DNA of 64,000 nt. Source: Ideonella sp. Its GTDB lineage: Bacteria > Pseudomonadota > Gammaproteobacteria > Burkholderiales > Burkholderiaceae_C. The notes under the pieces are model-generated. The model saw only the letters and a program-made list of their open reading frames with translations. It had not been told where the DNA came from and did not search any database. The position numbers and the translations under genes were made by a program. Numbering within the stretch: position 1 is the first letter of the stretch; every line of letters begins with the position of its first letter. Below, piece after piece: positions 26,179 to 36,984 of this stretch. The stretch covers positions 806,001 to 870,000 of the forward strand of contig JABTUC010000001.1 in assembly GCA_015075545.1 (NCBI GenBank), given 5' to 3'.

Positions 26179-27686
26179 TCTTCGCCGACCACGGCAGGCC
26201 TGGCGCGACTGCGCCACCAGCTCACCAGCCGCGGCAGCAGCAGCACCGCGACGATCACCGCCAGCAGCGCCGCCGAACCCGGACGCTGCAAGAACACGCT
26301 CCAATGCCCTTCGCCGATCGCCAGCCCGTTGCGCATCTGCGCCTCGGCCAGCGGCCCGAGGATCATGCCGACGATCACCGGCGCAGTGGGAAAGTCGAAG
26401 CGCCGCATCAGCACGCCCGCGATGCCGATGCCGAGCATCAGGAACAGGTCGAACGCGCTCTGGCGCATGCCGTAGACGCCGACGGTGGCGAAGATCAGGA
26501 TGCCCGCGTAGAGCTGCGGCCGCGGGATCTTCAGCAGCTTGACCCACATGCCCACCAGCGGCAGGTTGAGCACCAGCAGCATGACGTTGCCGATGTACAG
26601 CGACGCGATCAGCGCCCACACCAGCGCGGCGTTGCTCTGGAACAGTTGCGGCCCCGGGTTGATGCCGTAGTTCTGGAACGCCGACAGCAGGATCGCCGCC
26701 GTCACGCTGGTGGGGATGCCCAGCGTCAGCAGCGGCACCAGCGTGGCGGTGACGGCGGCGTTGTTGGCCGCCTCGGGCCCGGCCACGCCTTCGATCGCGC
26801 CGCTGGTGCCGAACTCGTGCGCATGCCGGCTCAGCTTGCGCTCGACGGCGTAGCTGAGGAAGGTGGGGATCTCCGAGCCGCCCGCGGGCACGGTGCCGAA
26901 CGGAAACCCGATCGCGGTGCCGCGCAGCCACGCCGGCCACGAGCGGCGCCACTCCTGGCGCGTCATGTGCACCTTGTTCATGCGGTTCAACGACGACTGC
27001 GTGCGGCCCTCGTACAGCGCGAGGTACAGGCACTCGCCCACCGCGAACAGCCCCACCGCCACCAGCACGACCTCGATGCCGTCGAGGAACTCCGGGATGC
27101 CGCCGGTGTAGCGCATCTGGCCGCTGATCTGGTCGAGCCCGATGCAGCCGAGCGCCAGCCCGGCAAACAGCGCCGTCATGCCGCGCAGCGTGCTCTTGCC
27201 GAGCAGCGCACTCACCGTGGTGAACGCCAGCAGCATCAGCATGAAGTACTCGGGCGGTCCGAGCTGCACCGCGTAGTACGCGACCACCGGCGCGAACAGC
27301 GTTACCAGCACGGTGGCGACGGTGCCGGCGACGAAGCTGCCGATCGCCGCGGTGGCCAGCGCCGCGCCGGCGCGCCCGCTCTTGGCCATCTTGAAGCCTT
27401 CGAGCGCGGTCACCATGGTGCCCGTCTCGCCCGGCGTGTTGAGCAGGATCGAAGTGGTCGAGCCGCCGTACATCGCGCCGTAGTAGATGCCGGCGAAGAA
27501 GATCATCGACGCTGTGGGCTCGACCTGCGAGGTGATCGGCAGCAGCATCGCCACCGTCACCGCCGGCCCGATGCCGGGCAGCACGCCGATCGCGGTGCCG
27601 ACCGCGCAGCCGACGAACGCCCACAGCAGGTTGATCGGCGTCGCCGCGATGGCGATGCCGGCCAGCAGTTGTGCGCCGATGTCCAT
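26175..27686 (-). CDS. tctA: Tripartite tricarboxylate transporter large permease (TctA family)
   Basis: 503-aa membrane protein with about eleven or twelve hydrophobic segments. TctA landmarks are visible: [53 protein letters not shown] (the duplicated [10 protein letters not shown] motif), [50 protein letters not shown]. It works with TctB and the periplasmic TctC to take up citrate-like or other carboxylates using ion gradients. It is last in the tctC-tctB-tctA operon. Confidence 0.94.
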   Translation of the reverse strand: MDIGAQLLAGIAIAATPINLLWAFVGCAVGTAIGVLPGIGPAVTVAMLLPITSQVEPTASMIFFAGIYYGAMYGGSTTSILLNTPGETGTMVTALEGFKMAKSGRAGAALATAAIGSFVAGTVATVLVTLFAPVVAYYAVQLGPPEYFMLMLLAFTTVSALLGKSTLRGMTALFAGLALGCIGLDQISGQMRYTGGIPEFLDGIEVVLVAVGLFAVGECLYLALYEGRTQSSLNRMNKVHMTRQEWRRSWPAWLRGTAIGFPFGTVPAGGSEIPTFLSYAVERKLSRHAHEFGTSGAIEGVAGPEAANNAAVTATLVPLLTLGIPTSVTAAILLSAFQNYGINPGPQLFQSNAALVWALIASLYIGNVMLLVLNLPLVGMWVKLLKIPRPQLYAGILIFATVGVYGMRQSAFDLFLMLGIGIAGVLMRRFDFPTAPVIVGMILGPLAEAQMRNGLAIGEGHWSVFLQRPGSAALLAVIVAVLLLPRLVSWWRSRARPAVVGED

Positions 27687-27692
27687 GCCGAG

Positions 27693-28205
27693 CTACAACC
27701 AGCCGGTGCCGGTGATGTTGGGCAGGTTGATGCCCAGCACCAGCGTGAACAGCCAGAACGCCGGCGCCGCCACCAGGAAGCCGGTGACGAAGTCGATCAC
27801 CACGCCGTTCGCGCCGCCGTGCGGCTTGCCTTCGGCGATGCGCAGCCCGCGCACCGCGAGCATGAAGCACAACGTGCACGCGAGGATGAAGCCGATGGTC
27901 GTGATCAGCGCGGCCACCGCCACGATGCCGGCGACCACCCAGGCGAGCGCGGCCCAGTCGCCGTGGGCTGCGCCGCTCGGTTCCTCCATTGCACGCCAGC
28001 CGCCGCTGCGCGCCTCGACCACCAGCCAGACGCCGCAGACGATCAGCGCCAGCGATACGACCCATGGCAGGAAGTTGGGTCCGACCCCCGAATAACCCGC
28101 CGTCGACGGGATCTGGCTCGCCCCCCACGCCATCGCGACGCCGATCGCCAGCGCGCCGGCGCCGATCAGCGTCTGGTGCAGGACTGCCGGCGCGCGCTCG
28201 GACAA
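27693..28205 (-). CDS. tctB: Tripartite tricarboxylate transporter small permease (TctB family)
   Basis: 170-aa protein with four hydrophobic segments, as in TctB: an N-terminal helix after HQTLIGAGALAIG, the GVGPNFLPWVVSLALI helix, and two C-terminal helices ending VLGINLPNITG. The start is TTG 28205: the frame upstream is closed five codons earlier by the tctC stop codon itself (TAG 28220-28218), so no ATG is available before conserved sequence. It lies six bases before tctA. Confidence 0.85.
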   Translation of the reverse strand: MSERAPAVLHQTLIGAGALAIGVAMAWGASQIPSTAGYSGVGPNFLPWVVSLALIVCGVWLVVEARSGGWRAMEEPSGAAHGDWAALAWVVAGIVAVAALITTIGFILACTLCFMLAVRGLRIAEGKPHGGANGVVIDFVTGFLVAAPAFWLFTLVLGINLPNITGTGWL

Positions 28206-28217
28206 GCTCGGCTCGTC

Positions 28218-29174
28218 CTAGACCATCCCGGCCTTGACCATGATCGCGCGCAGCGACGCGAATTCGTGGTCGACGAACTCCTCGAACTCCTTGCCGGCGA
28301 GCAGCGCCGGGGTCCACTTGTTCTTTTCGAGCGCCTCGGCCCACGCCTTGGTCTTGGTGGCCTTGACCACCATGTCGGTCAGCGCCTTGCGCTGCTCGGG
28401 CGTGATGCCGGGCGCTCCGTACACGCCGCGCCAGTTGCCGATCTCGACGTTGTAGCCCAGCTCCTTCATGGTCGGGATGTTCAGCCCCTTCAGGCGCGTC
28501 GGCGACGTGACCGCGATCGCCTTCATCTTGCCGCTCTCGATGTACTGCTGGAACTCGCTGTAGCCGCTGCCGCCCACCGTGACGTTGCCGCCGAGAATCG
28601 CCGCCACCGCCTCGCCGCCGCCGCGAAACGCCACGTAGTTGACCTTCGCTGGGTCGACGCCGACCTCGCGCGCCAGCATCACGGCGGCGATGTGCTCGGT
28701 GCTGCCGCGTGAGCCGCCGCCCCACTTGACGCTGCCGGGGTCCTTCTTCAGCTGCTCGACCACGTCTCTCATCGTCTTCAGCGGCGACGACTCGGGCAGC
28801 ACGAAGACGTTGTACTCGCTGGTCAGGCGCGCCAGCGGCGTGGCCTGCGAAAGCTGCACCGCCGGCTTGGTGGTGATCTGTCCGCCGAGCATCACCGCGC
28901 CCATCACCATCATCGCGTGCGGATCGCCCTTGCTCGCGTTGACGAACTGTGCCAGCCCGAGAGCACCGGCGGCGCCGCCCTTGTTCTCGTAGGTCACGCC
29001 GCTGGCCACGCCGGCCTCCTGCAGCGCCTTGCCGAGCGCGCGGCCGGTGGAGTCCCAGCCGCCGCCGGGGTTGGCCGGGATCATGATCTTCAGGCTCACC
29101 GCCGCGCGTGCCCACGGGGCGGCGCCGGCGGTACCCAGCGCGATCAGGGTGTGGATGAAGCGGTCTCGACGCAT
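28218..29174 (-). CDS. tctC: Tripartite tricarboxylate transporter substrate-binding protein (TctC/Bug family)
   Basis: 318-aa periplasmic receptor. It has a Sec signal (MRRDRFIHTLIALGTAGAAPWARA). The Bug-family ligand loops are present in outline: IPANPGGGWDSTGRAL, YENKGGAAGALG, then WGGGSRGSTEH, FRGGGEAVAAILGGNVTVGG. ATG 29174 follows GAGGAGA, a strong ribosome site. Bug receptors bind varied carboxylates and are hugely expanded in Burkholderiales, so the ligand cannot be assigned. No TctDE-type two-component regulator is next to it. Confidence 0.92.
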   Translation of the reverse strand: MRRDRFIHTLIALGTAGAAPWARAAVSLKIMIPANPGGGWDSTGRALGKALQEAGVASGVTYENKGGAAGALGLAQFVNASKGDPHAMMVMGAVMLGGQITTKPAVQLSQATPLARLTSEYNVFVLPESSPLKTMRDVVEQLKKDPGSVKWGGGSRGSTEHIAAVMLAREVGVDPAKVNYVAFRGGGEAVAAILGGNVTVGGSGYSEFQQYIESGKMKAIAVTSPTRLKGLNIPTMKELGYNVEIGNWRGVYGAPGITPEQRKALTDMVVKATKTKAWAEALEKNKWTPALLAGKEFEEFVDHEFASLRAIMVKAGMV

Positions 29175-29295
29175 GGGGTCTCCTCGAAGCTCGAACGACG
29201 TTGCCAGCGATGATCGCGCGCTCGCTTCGCGCTGCACGCCGGCGCGTACTAGGGCAAATGCTAAGTGCACCGCGGCGACGCTCGTGGTCATCACC

Positions 29296-29301
29296 GACAA
29301 T
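29296..29301 (+). promoter_or_regulatory. -10-like GACAAT seven bases before hslR
   Basis: GACAAT matches the sigma-70 -10 at four of six positions and lies seven bases before ATG 29309, again the spacing expected for a leaderless mRNA. No Shine-Dalgarno is seen before the ATG. Confidence 0.35.
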
Positions 29302-29308
29302 CTTGCCG

Positions 29309-29707
29309 ATGCCCGACTCGATGCGCCTCGACAAATGGCTGTGGGCGGCGCGGCTCTACAAGACGCGTGCGCTGGCCGTGCAAGGCGTGTCGCTGGGCCG
29401 GGTGATCGTCAACGGGCAGCCGGCCAAGGCGGGGCGCGACCTGCACGTCGGCGACCGGTTGCGGCTGCAGCAAGCCGGCCTCGTGCTGGAGCTGACTGTG
29501 GCGAAGCTGTCGTTGCAGCGCGGCGGCGCCACGGTGGCGCGCACGATGTACGTCGAGTCGCCCGAGAGTGTGGCCGCGCGCGAGCAGGCGCAACGGCAGC
29601 GCCGGCTGGCACCCGAACCGGCTGCCCTGAGCGGGGTGCGGCCGACCAAGCGCGACCGTCGTGCCCTGGCCGACTGGCGGCGCTGGAGCGCCAGTCTCGA
29701 CGAATGA
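29309..29707 (+). CDS. hslR: RNA-binding S4 domain protein, Hsp15 type
   Basis: 132-aa protein. Residues ~5-65 form an S4 RNA-binding fold: MRLDKWLWAARLYKTRALAVQ, GRVIVNGQPAKAGRDLHVGDRLRL. The tail is strongly basic (RPTKRDRRALADW). Hsp15 rescues 50S subunits carrying stalled nascent chains after heat shock. Its position directly before grpE, dnaK and dnaJ fits a stress role. ATG 29309 or 29321 are both possible; the first is used here. Confidence 0.9.
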   Translation: MPDSMRLDKWLWAARLYKTRALAVQGVSLGRVIVNGQPAKAGRDLHVGDRLRLQQAGLVLELTVAKLSLQRGGATVARTMYVESPESVAAREQAQRQRRLAPEPAALSGVRPTKRDRRALADWRRWSASLDE

Positions 29708-29728
29708 CGGCTCGCTCAGGGCCTGCCT

Positions 29729-29754
29729 CTTGAAACCGCTCGGCCTGCCCCCAA
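29729..29754 (+). promoter_or_regulatory. Predicted sigma-32 heat-shock promoter of grpE
   Basis: CTTGAA (29729-29734), 14 bases, CCCCAA (29749-29754), against the RpoH consensus CTTGAA-N13..15-CCCCAT. Five of six positions match in the -10 and all six in the -35. It lies about 30 bases before the grpE start. Confidence 0.7.
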
Positions 29755-29784
29755 GGTCTGGACGAGCGCTTTGCCGACCCGACC

Positions 29785-30321
29785 ATGACACCGAACGACG
29801 AGCCACAGCAGTACCCGAGCGCGGGACCCGAACCCGCAGAGCCCACCTCCGCCGCGGGCCCGGCACCCGAGGCGGCGCGCCTCGCCGAGCTGCAAGCCAA
29901 GCATGCCGAGGTGTCCGACGCCTTCCTGCGCGCCAAGGCCGAGACCGAGAACACCCGGCGCCGCGCGGAGGAAGAGATCGCCAAGGCGCGCAAGTTCGCG
30001 CTGGAGTCGTTCGCCGAGAGCCTGCTGCCGGTGCTCGACAGCCTCGAGGCGGCCACCGCGATCAGCAACGCCACCACCGAGCAGATGCTGCAGGGCGTGC
30101 ATGCGACGCTGAAGCTGCTGACGCAGGCGCTCGAGCGCAACCGCGTGGTCGAGATCAATCCGCCGGTCGGCACGCGGTTCGACCCCCACCAGCAGCAGGC
30201 GATCTCGGTGGTGCCCGCCGAGCAGGAGGCCAATACGATCGTCTCGGTGCTGCAGAAGGGTTACCTGATCGCCGACCGCGTGCTGCGTCCGGCGCTGGTG
30301 ATCGTGGCGGCGTCCAGGTGA
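29785..30321 (+). CDS. grpE: Nucleotide exchange factor GrpE
   Basis: 178-aa co-chaperone that releases ADP from DnaK. An acidic/Pro-rich disordered N terminus (about residues 1-30) precedes the long dimerisation helix ([32 protein letters not shown]). The C-terminal beta-domain has the family signature segment around [13 protein letters not shown] and [18 protein letters not shown]. Normal length. A heat-shock promoter lies directly upstream and dnaK is 83 bases downstream. Confidence 0.97.
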   Translation: MTPNDEPQQYPSAGPEPAEPTSAAGPAPEAARLAELQAKHAEVSDAFLRAKAETENTRRRAEEEIAKARKFALESFAESLLPVLDSLEAATAISNATTEQMLQGVHATLKLLTQALERNRVVEINPPVGTRFDPHQQQAISVVPAEQEANTIVSVLQKGYLIADRVLRPALVIVAASR

Positions 30322-30336
30322 TCTGCCCGCCGCCGC

Positions 30337-30362
30337 CTTGAAACGCGCCGACTTATCCACAC
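30337..30362 (+). promoter_or_regulatory. Possible sigma-32 promoter of dnaK
   Basis: CTTGAA (30337-30342), 14 bases, CCACAC (30357-30362). The -35 is perfect and the -10 matches four of six. It would give dnaK its own heat-shock start in the grpE-dnaK gap, about 35 bases before the ATG; the ribosome site is AGGAG near 30392. Confidence 0.45.
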
Positions 30363-30404
30363 CTCGTACACAACTGAATCCACATCTCCTCTAGGAGCCA
30401 CCAC

Positions 30405-32345
<1,941 letters not shown>

Positions 32346-32346
32346 A

Positions 32347-32382
32347 ATCACGACAGGCCCGCGCGGCGGGCCTGGCCGTGAT
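32347..32382 (+). terminator. Hairpin between dnaK and dnaJ (partial terminator or processing site)
   Basis: A 9-bp perfect stem, CAGGCCCGC / GCGGGCCTG with a GCG loop (32354-32374), is flanked by further pairing (ATCACG 32347-32352 with CGTGAT 32377-32382). It begins right after the dnaK stop. With no T-tract it may attenuate rather than end transcription, lowering dnaJ relative to dnaK. Confidence 0.5.
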
Positions 32383-32460
32383 TCCTGGCCGCGTTCGAGC
32401 CGGCGGGCGTCGCCCGCGGCTCGACGCGGCGTTGGTGCTCGAGTACTGCTGAGACCGTTC

Positions 32461-33615
32461 ATGGCAAAGCGCGACTACTACGACGTCCTCGGCGTGGCGA
32501 AGAATGCGTCCGACGAAGACATCAAGAAGGCCTATCGCAAGCTGGCCATGAAGTACCACCCTGACCGCAATCAGGGCGACGACGCCAAGAAGGCCGAGGA
32601 GAAGTTCAAGGAGGCCAAGGAGGCCTACGAGATGCTCACCGACGCGCACAAGCGCGCCGCGTACGACCAGTACGGCCACGCCGGCGTCGACCCCAACATG
32701 GCCGGCGGCGGCTTCCGCGGCGGCCCGGGGCCCGAGGGCTTCGGCGGCTTCGCCGAGGCGTTCGGCGACATCTTCGGCGACATCTTCGGCGGCGCGGCCG
32801 GCGGCCGGCGTGGCGCCGGTGGCCAGCAGGTGTACCGCGGCGCCGATCTGTCGTACTCGATGGAGATCACGCTCGACGAAGCGGCGCAGGGCAAGGACAC
32901 GCAGATCCGCATTCCGAGCTGGGAGGCATGCGAAACCTGCAAGGGCAGCGGCGCCAAGCCGGGCACCAGCGCCAAGACCTGCAGCACCTGCGGCGGCTCG
33001 GGCAGCGTGCACCTGCGCCAGGGCTTCTTCAGCATCCAGCAGACCTGCCCGCACTGCCACGGCAGCGGCCGCGTGATTCCCGACCCCTGCGTCACCTGCA
33101 ACGGCGCGGGCAAGGTCAAGAAGCAGAAGACCCTCGAGGTCAAGATCCCGGCCGGCATCAACGAGGGCATGCGAATCCGCTCGGTCGGCAACGGCGAGCC
33201 GGGCTCCAACGGCGGGCCCGCGGGCGACCTCTACATCGAGATCCGCATCAAGCAGCACGAGATCTTCGAGCGCGACGGTGACGACCTGCACTGCACGGTG
33301 CCGGTGCCGCTGACGCTGGCGGCGCTGGGCGGCGGCATCACGGTGCCGACACTGGCCGGCAAGGCCGAGATCGAACTGCCCGAGGGCACGCAGCACGGCA
33401 AGACGTTCCGCCTGCGCGGCAAGGGCATCAAGGGCATCCGCTCGAGCTACCCGGGCGACCTCTACTGCCACATCACCGTCGAGACGCCGGTGCGGCTGAC
33501 CGAGCCGCAGCGCAAGCTGCTGAAGGAGCTCGACGAGTCGCTGAAGAAAGGCGGCGAGCGCCACTCGCCCAACGCCAAGAGCTGGACCGACCGCGTCAAA
33601 GACCTTTTCAAGTGA
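32461..33615 (+). CDS. dnaJ: Molecular chaperone DnaJ (Hsp40)
   Basis: 384-aa type I J-protein that stimulates DnaK ATP hydrolysis. The J domain ([14 protein letters not shown]...) contains HPD near residue 34; a Gly/Phe-rich linker follows (about 78-120). The four zinc-binding repeats are intact: [32 protein letters not shown]. The C-terminal substrate domain ends with [15 protein letters not shown]. It starts at ATG 32461, 115 bases after dnaK. Confidence 0.98.
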   Translation: MAKRDYYDVLGVAKNASDEDIKKAYRKLAMKYHPDRNQGDDAKKAEEKFKEAKEAYEMLTDAHKRAAYDQYGHAGVDPNMAGGGFRGGPGPEGFGGFAEAFGDIFGDIFGGAAGGRRGAGGQQVYRGADLSYSMEITLDEAAQGKDTQIRIPSWEACETCKGSGAKPGTSAKTCSTCGGSGSVHLRQGFFSIQQTCPHCHGSGRVIPDPCVTCNGAGKVKKQKTLEVKIPAGINEGMRIRSVGNGEPGSNGGPAGDLYIEIRIKQHEIFERDGDDLHCTVPVPLTLAALGGGITVPTLAGKAEIELPEGTQHGKTFRLRGKGIKGIRSSYPGDLYCHITVETPVRLTEPQRKLLKELDESLKKGGERHSPNAKSWTDRVKDLFK

Positions 33616-33679
33616 GGGCGGTCAGCGGGCGACCGGGAATGCCGCCATTCGACAAGGCGTGGTCTGCCCGTCGGCGCAA

Positions 33680-34201
33680 TCAAGCTGGACGTGCTCGCGC
33701 CCAGAATGCGCTGACGTGCTGCAGCCAGACGCCGATGCGCCCTGCAGCCGAATCCGCCTGCGGCACCGCGCCGATCTGCCGCGCCACATCGAGCATGTTC
33801 AGCACCACGGTGTGCCGCGCGAGCAGACCGTCTTCGAACTGAGAGAACTCCGCCGTCTCGAACGCCAAGTGGCCGCCGGTCGGTGCGAAGCCTGGCGGAT
33901 TCAGCGGCCCGGTCATCGTGCCGGTGATCCGCAACCGCACCGCCAGGCCGGTGCCGTCCAGCGCGAGGAATGGCCCATCGACCATTTCGATCTGCGCATC
34001 CGGCAGCGCCACGAACATGATGTCGCGATGGAAGCCGAGCACTTCGGCACGCCCACGCAGCGTTCGGGGCGCAGCCGGATCCTCCCAGATCACGTTCTCG
34101 CTGCACAGCGCGGCAACCGCGTGGGGATCGTGCACATTGACGGCACGATGCAGGCGCGCAAGGAAGCCGTGGGCGAACGTGGCGTCGATGATCTGCGGCA
34201 T
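33680..34201 (-). CDS. SnoaL-like/ester-cyclase-type NTF2-fold protein
   Basis: 173-aa protein with the NTF2-like pattern: helix FAHGFLARLHRAVNVHDPHAVAALC, then SENVIWEDPAAPRTLRGRAEVLGFHRDI, strands carrying RLRITGTMTGPL, and a C-terminal strand FEDGLLARHTVVLNMLDVARQIG. This resembles SnoaL polyketide-cyclase-like proteins of unknown role. It is divergent from the Acg-type nitroreductase gene (113-base gap) and convergent with dnaJ. GGAG lies before ATG 34201. Function unassigned. Confidence 0.75.
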   Translation of the reverse strand: MPQIIDATFAHGFLARLHRAVNVHDPHAVAALCSENVIWEDPAAPRTLRGRAEVLGFHRDIMFVALPDAQIEMVDGPFLALDGTGLAVRLRITGTMTGPLNPPGFAPTGGHLAFETAEFSQFEDGLLARHTVVLNMLDVARQIGAVPQADSAAGRIGVWLQHVSAFWARARPA

Positions 34202-34314
34202 ACGAGCTCCATCTCGACTGCTCGACCGGCCCCGCCGGTTCGGGCGTGGCTGGCATCATGCCGTGCTCGCCCGAGAGCAATCGAACTGCAACGGCAGAAC
34301 AGAAGGACTGCAGG

Positions 34315-35283
34315 ATGACGACCAGCCCTGACGTCACCACCCCCGACTGGCAAGGCCTGGTGCAGGCTGCGACTCTGGCGCCGTCGAGTCACAACACGCA
34401 ACCGTGGCTTTTCCGGATTGGCGGCTCGACGATCGATTTGCTCGCGGACCGCACTCGCGCCCTGCCAGTGAACGACCCGGAAGACCGCGAACTGACCATC
34501 AGTTGTGGTTGCGCGCTGCTCAATCTGCGAATTGCCGCCGCCGCCGCCGGTCTGCGCGCCGAAGTGCTGATGCTGCCGGACGGATCAATGGGCGACTTGC
34601 TTGCCCGCGTACGCGTGGCGCCGACCGCTGCACCGTCGCTCGACGCCGAACTACAGGGTGCGATGGCCGAGCGTCGCACCTATCGGGAACGCTTCGACTC
34701 GACCCCGGTCGACCCCGACGTGCTGCGATCCTTGGCCGAGGCCGCGGCAAGCGAAGGGGCAACCCTGACTGTGCTCGAGACCCCCGAACAGCGCCTGCAC
34801 GCAGCCGCGCTCGTCGCCGAAGGCGACAGCGTGCAGTGGGCCAACCCCAGTTGGCGACGCGAACTGGCGGCCTGGATGCATCCGCGGCGTCGCGGCGACG
34901 GCCTGACCCTGCCCGCACTCGCGGTGCCAGTGGCTCAGATGGTCGTGCGCACTTTCGACATGGGCAACGGTGTTGCCGCCAAGGATCGGCAGTTGGCCGA
35001 CGAGTCGCCGGTACTGGCGGTGCTGGCCACTGCGGGCGACACGCCGCACGACTGGCTGGCCGCCGGCCAGGCCTTGCAGCGGTTGCTCCTGCTGGCGGTG
35101 AGTCGAGGCCTTCAGGCCTCGTACCTGAACCAGCCGGTGCAGATTGCATCGTTGCGGCCCAAGTTGCAGCAGCTCACGCGACGCCCTGGCCATGCGCAGT
35201 TGCTCTTGAGGCTCGGTGCTCCCTTGCGGGCACTGCCTGCGACACCACGGCGTCCGCTGCCGGACATCCAGCTCGCGGCCTGA
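34315..35283 (+). CDS. Acg-type nitroreductase-like FMN protein
   Basis: 322-aa protein of the Acg family, a degenerate nitroreductase fold. Typical features: the opening LVQAATLAPSSHNTQPWLFRI, then DPEDRELTISCGCALLNLRIAAAAAGL, the central RRTYRERFDSTPV, and the C-terminal GQALQRLLLLAVSRGLQASYLNQP. Mycobacterial Acg is thought to sequester FMN rather than reduce substrates; whether this homologue is catalytic is unknown. ATG 34315 follows AGGACTGCAGG. The gene is divergent from a SnoaL-like gene. Confidence 0.8.
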   Translation: MTTSPDVTTPDWQGLVQAATLAPSSHNTQPWLFRIGGSTIDLLADRTRALPVNDPEDRELTISCGCALLNLRIAAAAAGLRAEVLMLPDGSMGDLLARVRVAPTAAPSLDAELQGAMAERRTYRERFDSTPVDPDVLRSLAEAAASEGATLTVLETPEQRLHAAALVAEGDSVQWANPSWRRELAAWMHPRRRGDGLTLPALAVPVAQMVVRTFDMGNGVAAKDRQLADESPVLAVLATAGDTPHDWLAAGQALQRLLLLAVSRGLQASYLNQPVQIASLRPKLQQLTRRPGHAQLLLRLGAPLRALPATPRRPLPDIQLAA

Positions 35284-35345
35284 CCCGCGCAGCCGCCGGC
35301 GCGACACCAGCAAGAGACCGGCGGGTTCAGCGGCGCTGCGGCGGC

Positions 35346-36902
35346 TCATGCCCGTCGCGCATCGCGTCCATCGCGGGCGAATCTCTGCATCCATGCCGCT
35401 GCACGCCACAGCGCAGGCAGACACGAGAGGACAAGCGCGAGGTCGACAACCAAGGCGAGGTCCGGCGCGAAATCCGCGAAGGTGGCCAGAGTCAGACCCG
35501 CCGCATGCACAGCAGCGACAAGCGCGACAGCGATCAGCATCGTCGCCACCGACCACCCTGGGTGCCGCGCGCGCGCCGCCCGCCACGTCAGCGCGGCCAG
35601 CAAAGCGATCGCCAGCAGCGACGCGGCATCGAACGGCAGGTACGCCCGGCGCAGGCTCGGTCCCTGCGGCGGGGGCCGGCCGTGCAACAGGTTCACCACC
35701 CCGATGGGCACCCGGCTGATCACTGCATTCACCTCGTTGATGGGCAGTTCGGAATTCGCATTGATCAGCACCACGACCGCCTGCCTCGTCTCTGGCAGCA
35801 GCACCATCCAGGCCGCGAACGAGGCCAGGTTGCCGAGGTGCCAGCGCGCACCGTTGGCGACGCCGAACGGCCCGACGAACCAGCCCTCCCCGTAGCGAAA
35901 CGCGAAGTCGGCCGACAGCAGTGTCGAATGGCCGGGCGGCGACGCGGGGGCCAGCAACTGCATCACGCCCTCCTCCGACAAGACCCGACCCCCAGGCGCG
36001 ACGCCGCCGGCCAGCAGCATCTGCAGGTAGCGCGCCAGGTCCGAAGCGCTGGACACCAGGCCACCTGCGGCGGCGTAGCCCGGCGGCAGCACCAGCGGCT
36101 GTGCGATCGGCACACCGAACCACATGCGATGCACGGCTGTCATGCCCGCCTGCCGAGCGGCATCTCGATCGGTGAAACTGTGCGACATCGCCAGCTGCAG
36201 CAACACCCGCCCGTCGATCGATTCCTGCCACGATTGCCCCGTCACCGCCTGCAGCAAAGCGCCGAGCACGACGAAGTTGAGATTGCTGTACTCGAAGCGC
36301 TCACCCACCGGATGTGCGAGCGACACCGTGGACAGCCCCCGTGCCAGCTCCTCGGCGCTTGCCATGCTGCCCTGCAGGAGCGGTGCCATGCCGTCGGCCC
36401 GCGAGAGACCGCTGGTCTGGTTGAGCAGATGGCGCGGCGTGATGCGCGCCGAGGCCTGCGCATCGGCAACGCGGAACCAAGGCAGGTAACGTTGCACAGG
36501 GGCGTCCGCCGAGAGGCGACCAGATTCGATCGCCTGCCGCACCAGCAGTGCCGTGAACGACTTGCTCAACGAGCCGATCGGAAACGGCGTGTCGGCGCTG
36601 ACCGGCTTGCCGCGACCGTCGTGCCCGAAGCCGCGCAGATGAACGGTCTGGTCCGCGTGCACGATGGCGAGCGCGATGCCCGGAATGCCCGAAGCCTGCC
36701 GCTCGCGCTCGACGTAGCTGTCGATGCGAGCCTGCACCGCGGCACCCCAGCCCACAGGTTGCGACAGGGCGGCCATGACGGCACTGCACGCCAGCGCCGC
36801 TGCGCAGCGCGCGAAGACGCGGTTGGCAAAACGATGCGCCGCGAGTGCACGCCCGCGCCTCCCGTGGCCCTCGGTGGCGAGGGCGCAAACCCTGCTGTGC
36901 AT
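35346..36902 (-). CDS. Serine hydrolase (beta-lactamase class C/EstB type) with C-terminal membrane segments
   Basis: 518-aa protein. A signal or anchor segment (ARCAAALACSAVMAAL) precedes a beta-lactamase-fold domain with the nucleophile motif S111-L-S-K114, Y205-S-N207 and an H-x-G-type element (WHLGN). After about residue 410 the chain continues into roughly three hydrophobic helices (LLAIALLAALTW; VATMLIAVALVAAVHAAGL; LALVVDLALVLSCL), so the domain probably faces the periplasm while tethered to the inner membrane. Candidate roles are peptidase or esterase; true beta-lactamases lack this tail. ATG 36902 is the best start; longer reading adds Arg-rich sequence. Confidence 0.82.
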   Translation of the reverse strand: MHSRVCALATEGHGRRGRALAAHRFANRVFARCAAALACSAVMAALSQPVGWGAAVQARIDSYVERERQASGIPGIALAIVHADQTVHLRGFGHDGRGKPVSADTPFPIGSLSKSFTALLVRQAIESGRLSADAPVQRYLPWFRVADAQASARITPRHLLNQTSGLSRADGMAPLLQGSMASAEELARGLSTVSLAHPVGERFEYSNLNFVVLGALLQAVTGQSWQESIDGRVLLQLAMSHSFTDRDAARQAGMTAVHRMWFGVPIAQPLVLPPGYAAAGGLVSSASDLARYLQMLLAGGVAPGGRVLSEEGVMQLLAPASPPGHSTLLSADFAFRYGEGWFVGPFGVANGARWHLGNLASFAAWMVLLPETRQAVVVLINANSELPINEVNAVISRVPIGVVNLLHGRPPPQGPSLRRAYLPFDAASLLAIALLAALTWRAARARHPGWSVATMLIAVALVAAVHAAGLTLATFADFAPDLALVVDLALVLSCLPALWRAAAWMQRFARDGRDARRA

Positions 36903-36984
36903 GAGCCCAGTCTCCGTGGCGGCGTGCGTCTCGCGTTGACGCGGGTCAAACCATCGACCCGCCTGCGGGTGGCGACATCGAGGG

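Noticed and set aside
26103-28712. Plus-strand open frame opposite tctA/tctB
   Set aside because: His/Arg/Gln/Asp-rich composition with no recognisable fold; antisense shadow of the Tct operon.
25855-29334. Very long minus-strand open frame (about 1,160 codons) across hemH and the tct genes
   Set aside because: Arg/Gly/Ala-rich shadow sequence; the real tctA, tctB and tctC genes use another frame of the same strand with clear family motifs and start signals.
29175-30404. CIRCE operator (HrcA site) near hslR/grpE/dnaK
   Set aside because: No TTAGCACTC-N9-GAGTGCTAA-like inverted repeat is present; the short GCTAAGTGC-like match near 29261 has no partner arm.
34651-36231. Minus-strand open frame overlapping the Acg-type gene and the serine hydrolase
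   Set aside because: The serine hydrolase frame carries SxxK and YSN motifs and the Acg-type gene is convincing on the other strand; this frame has neither.
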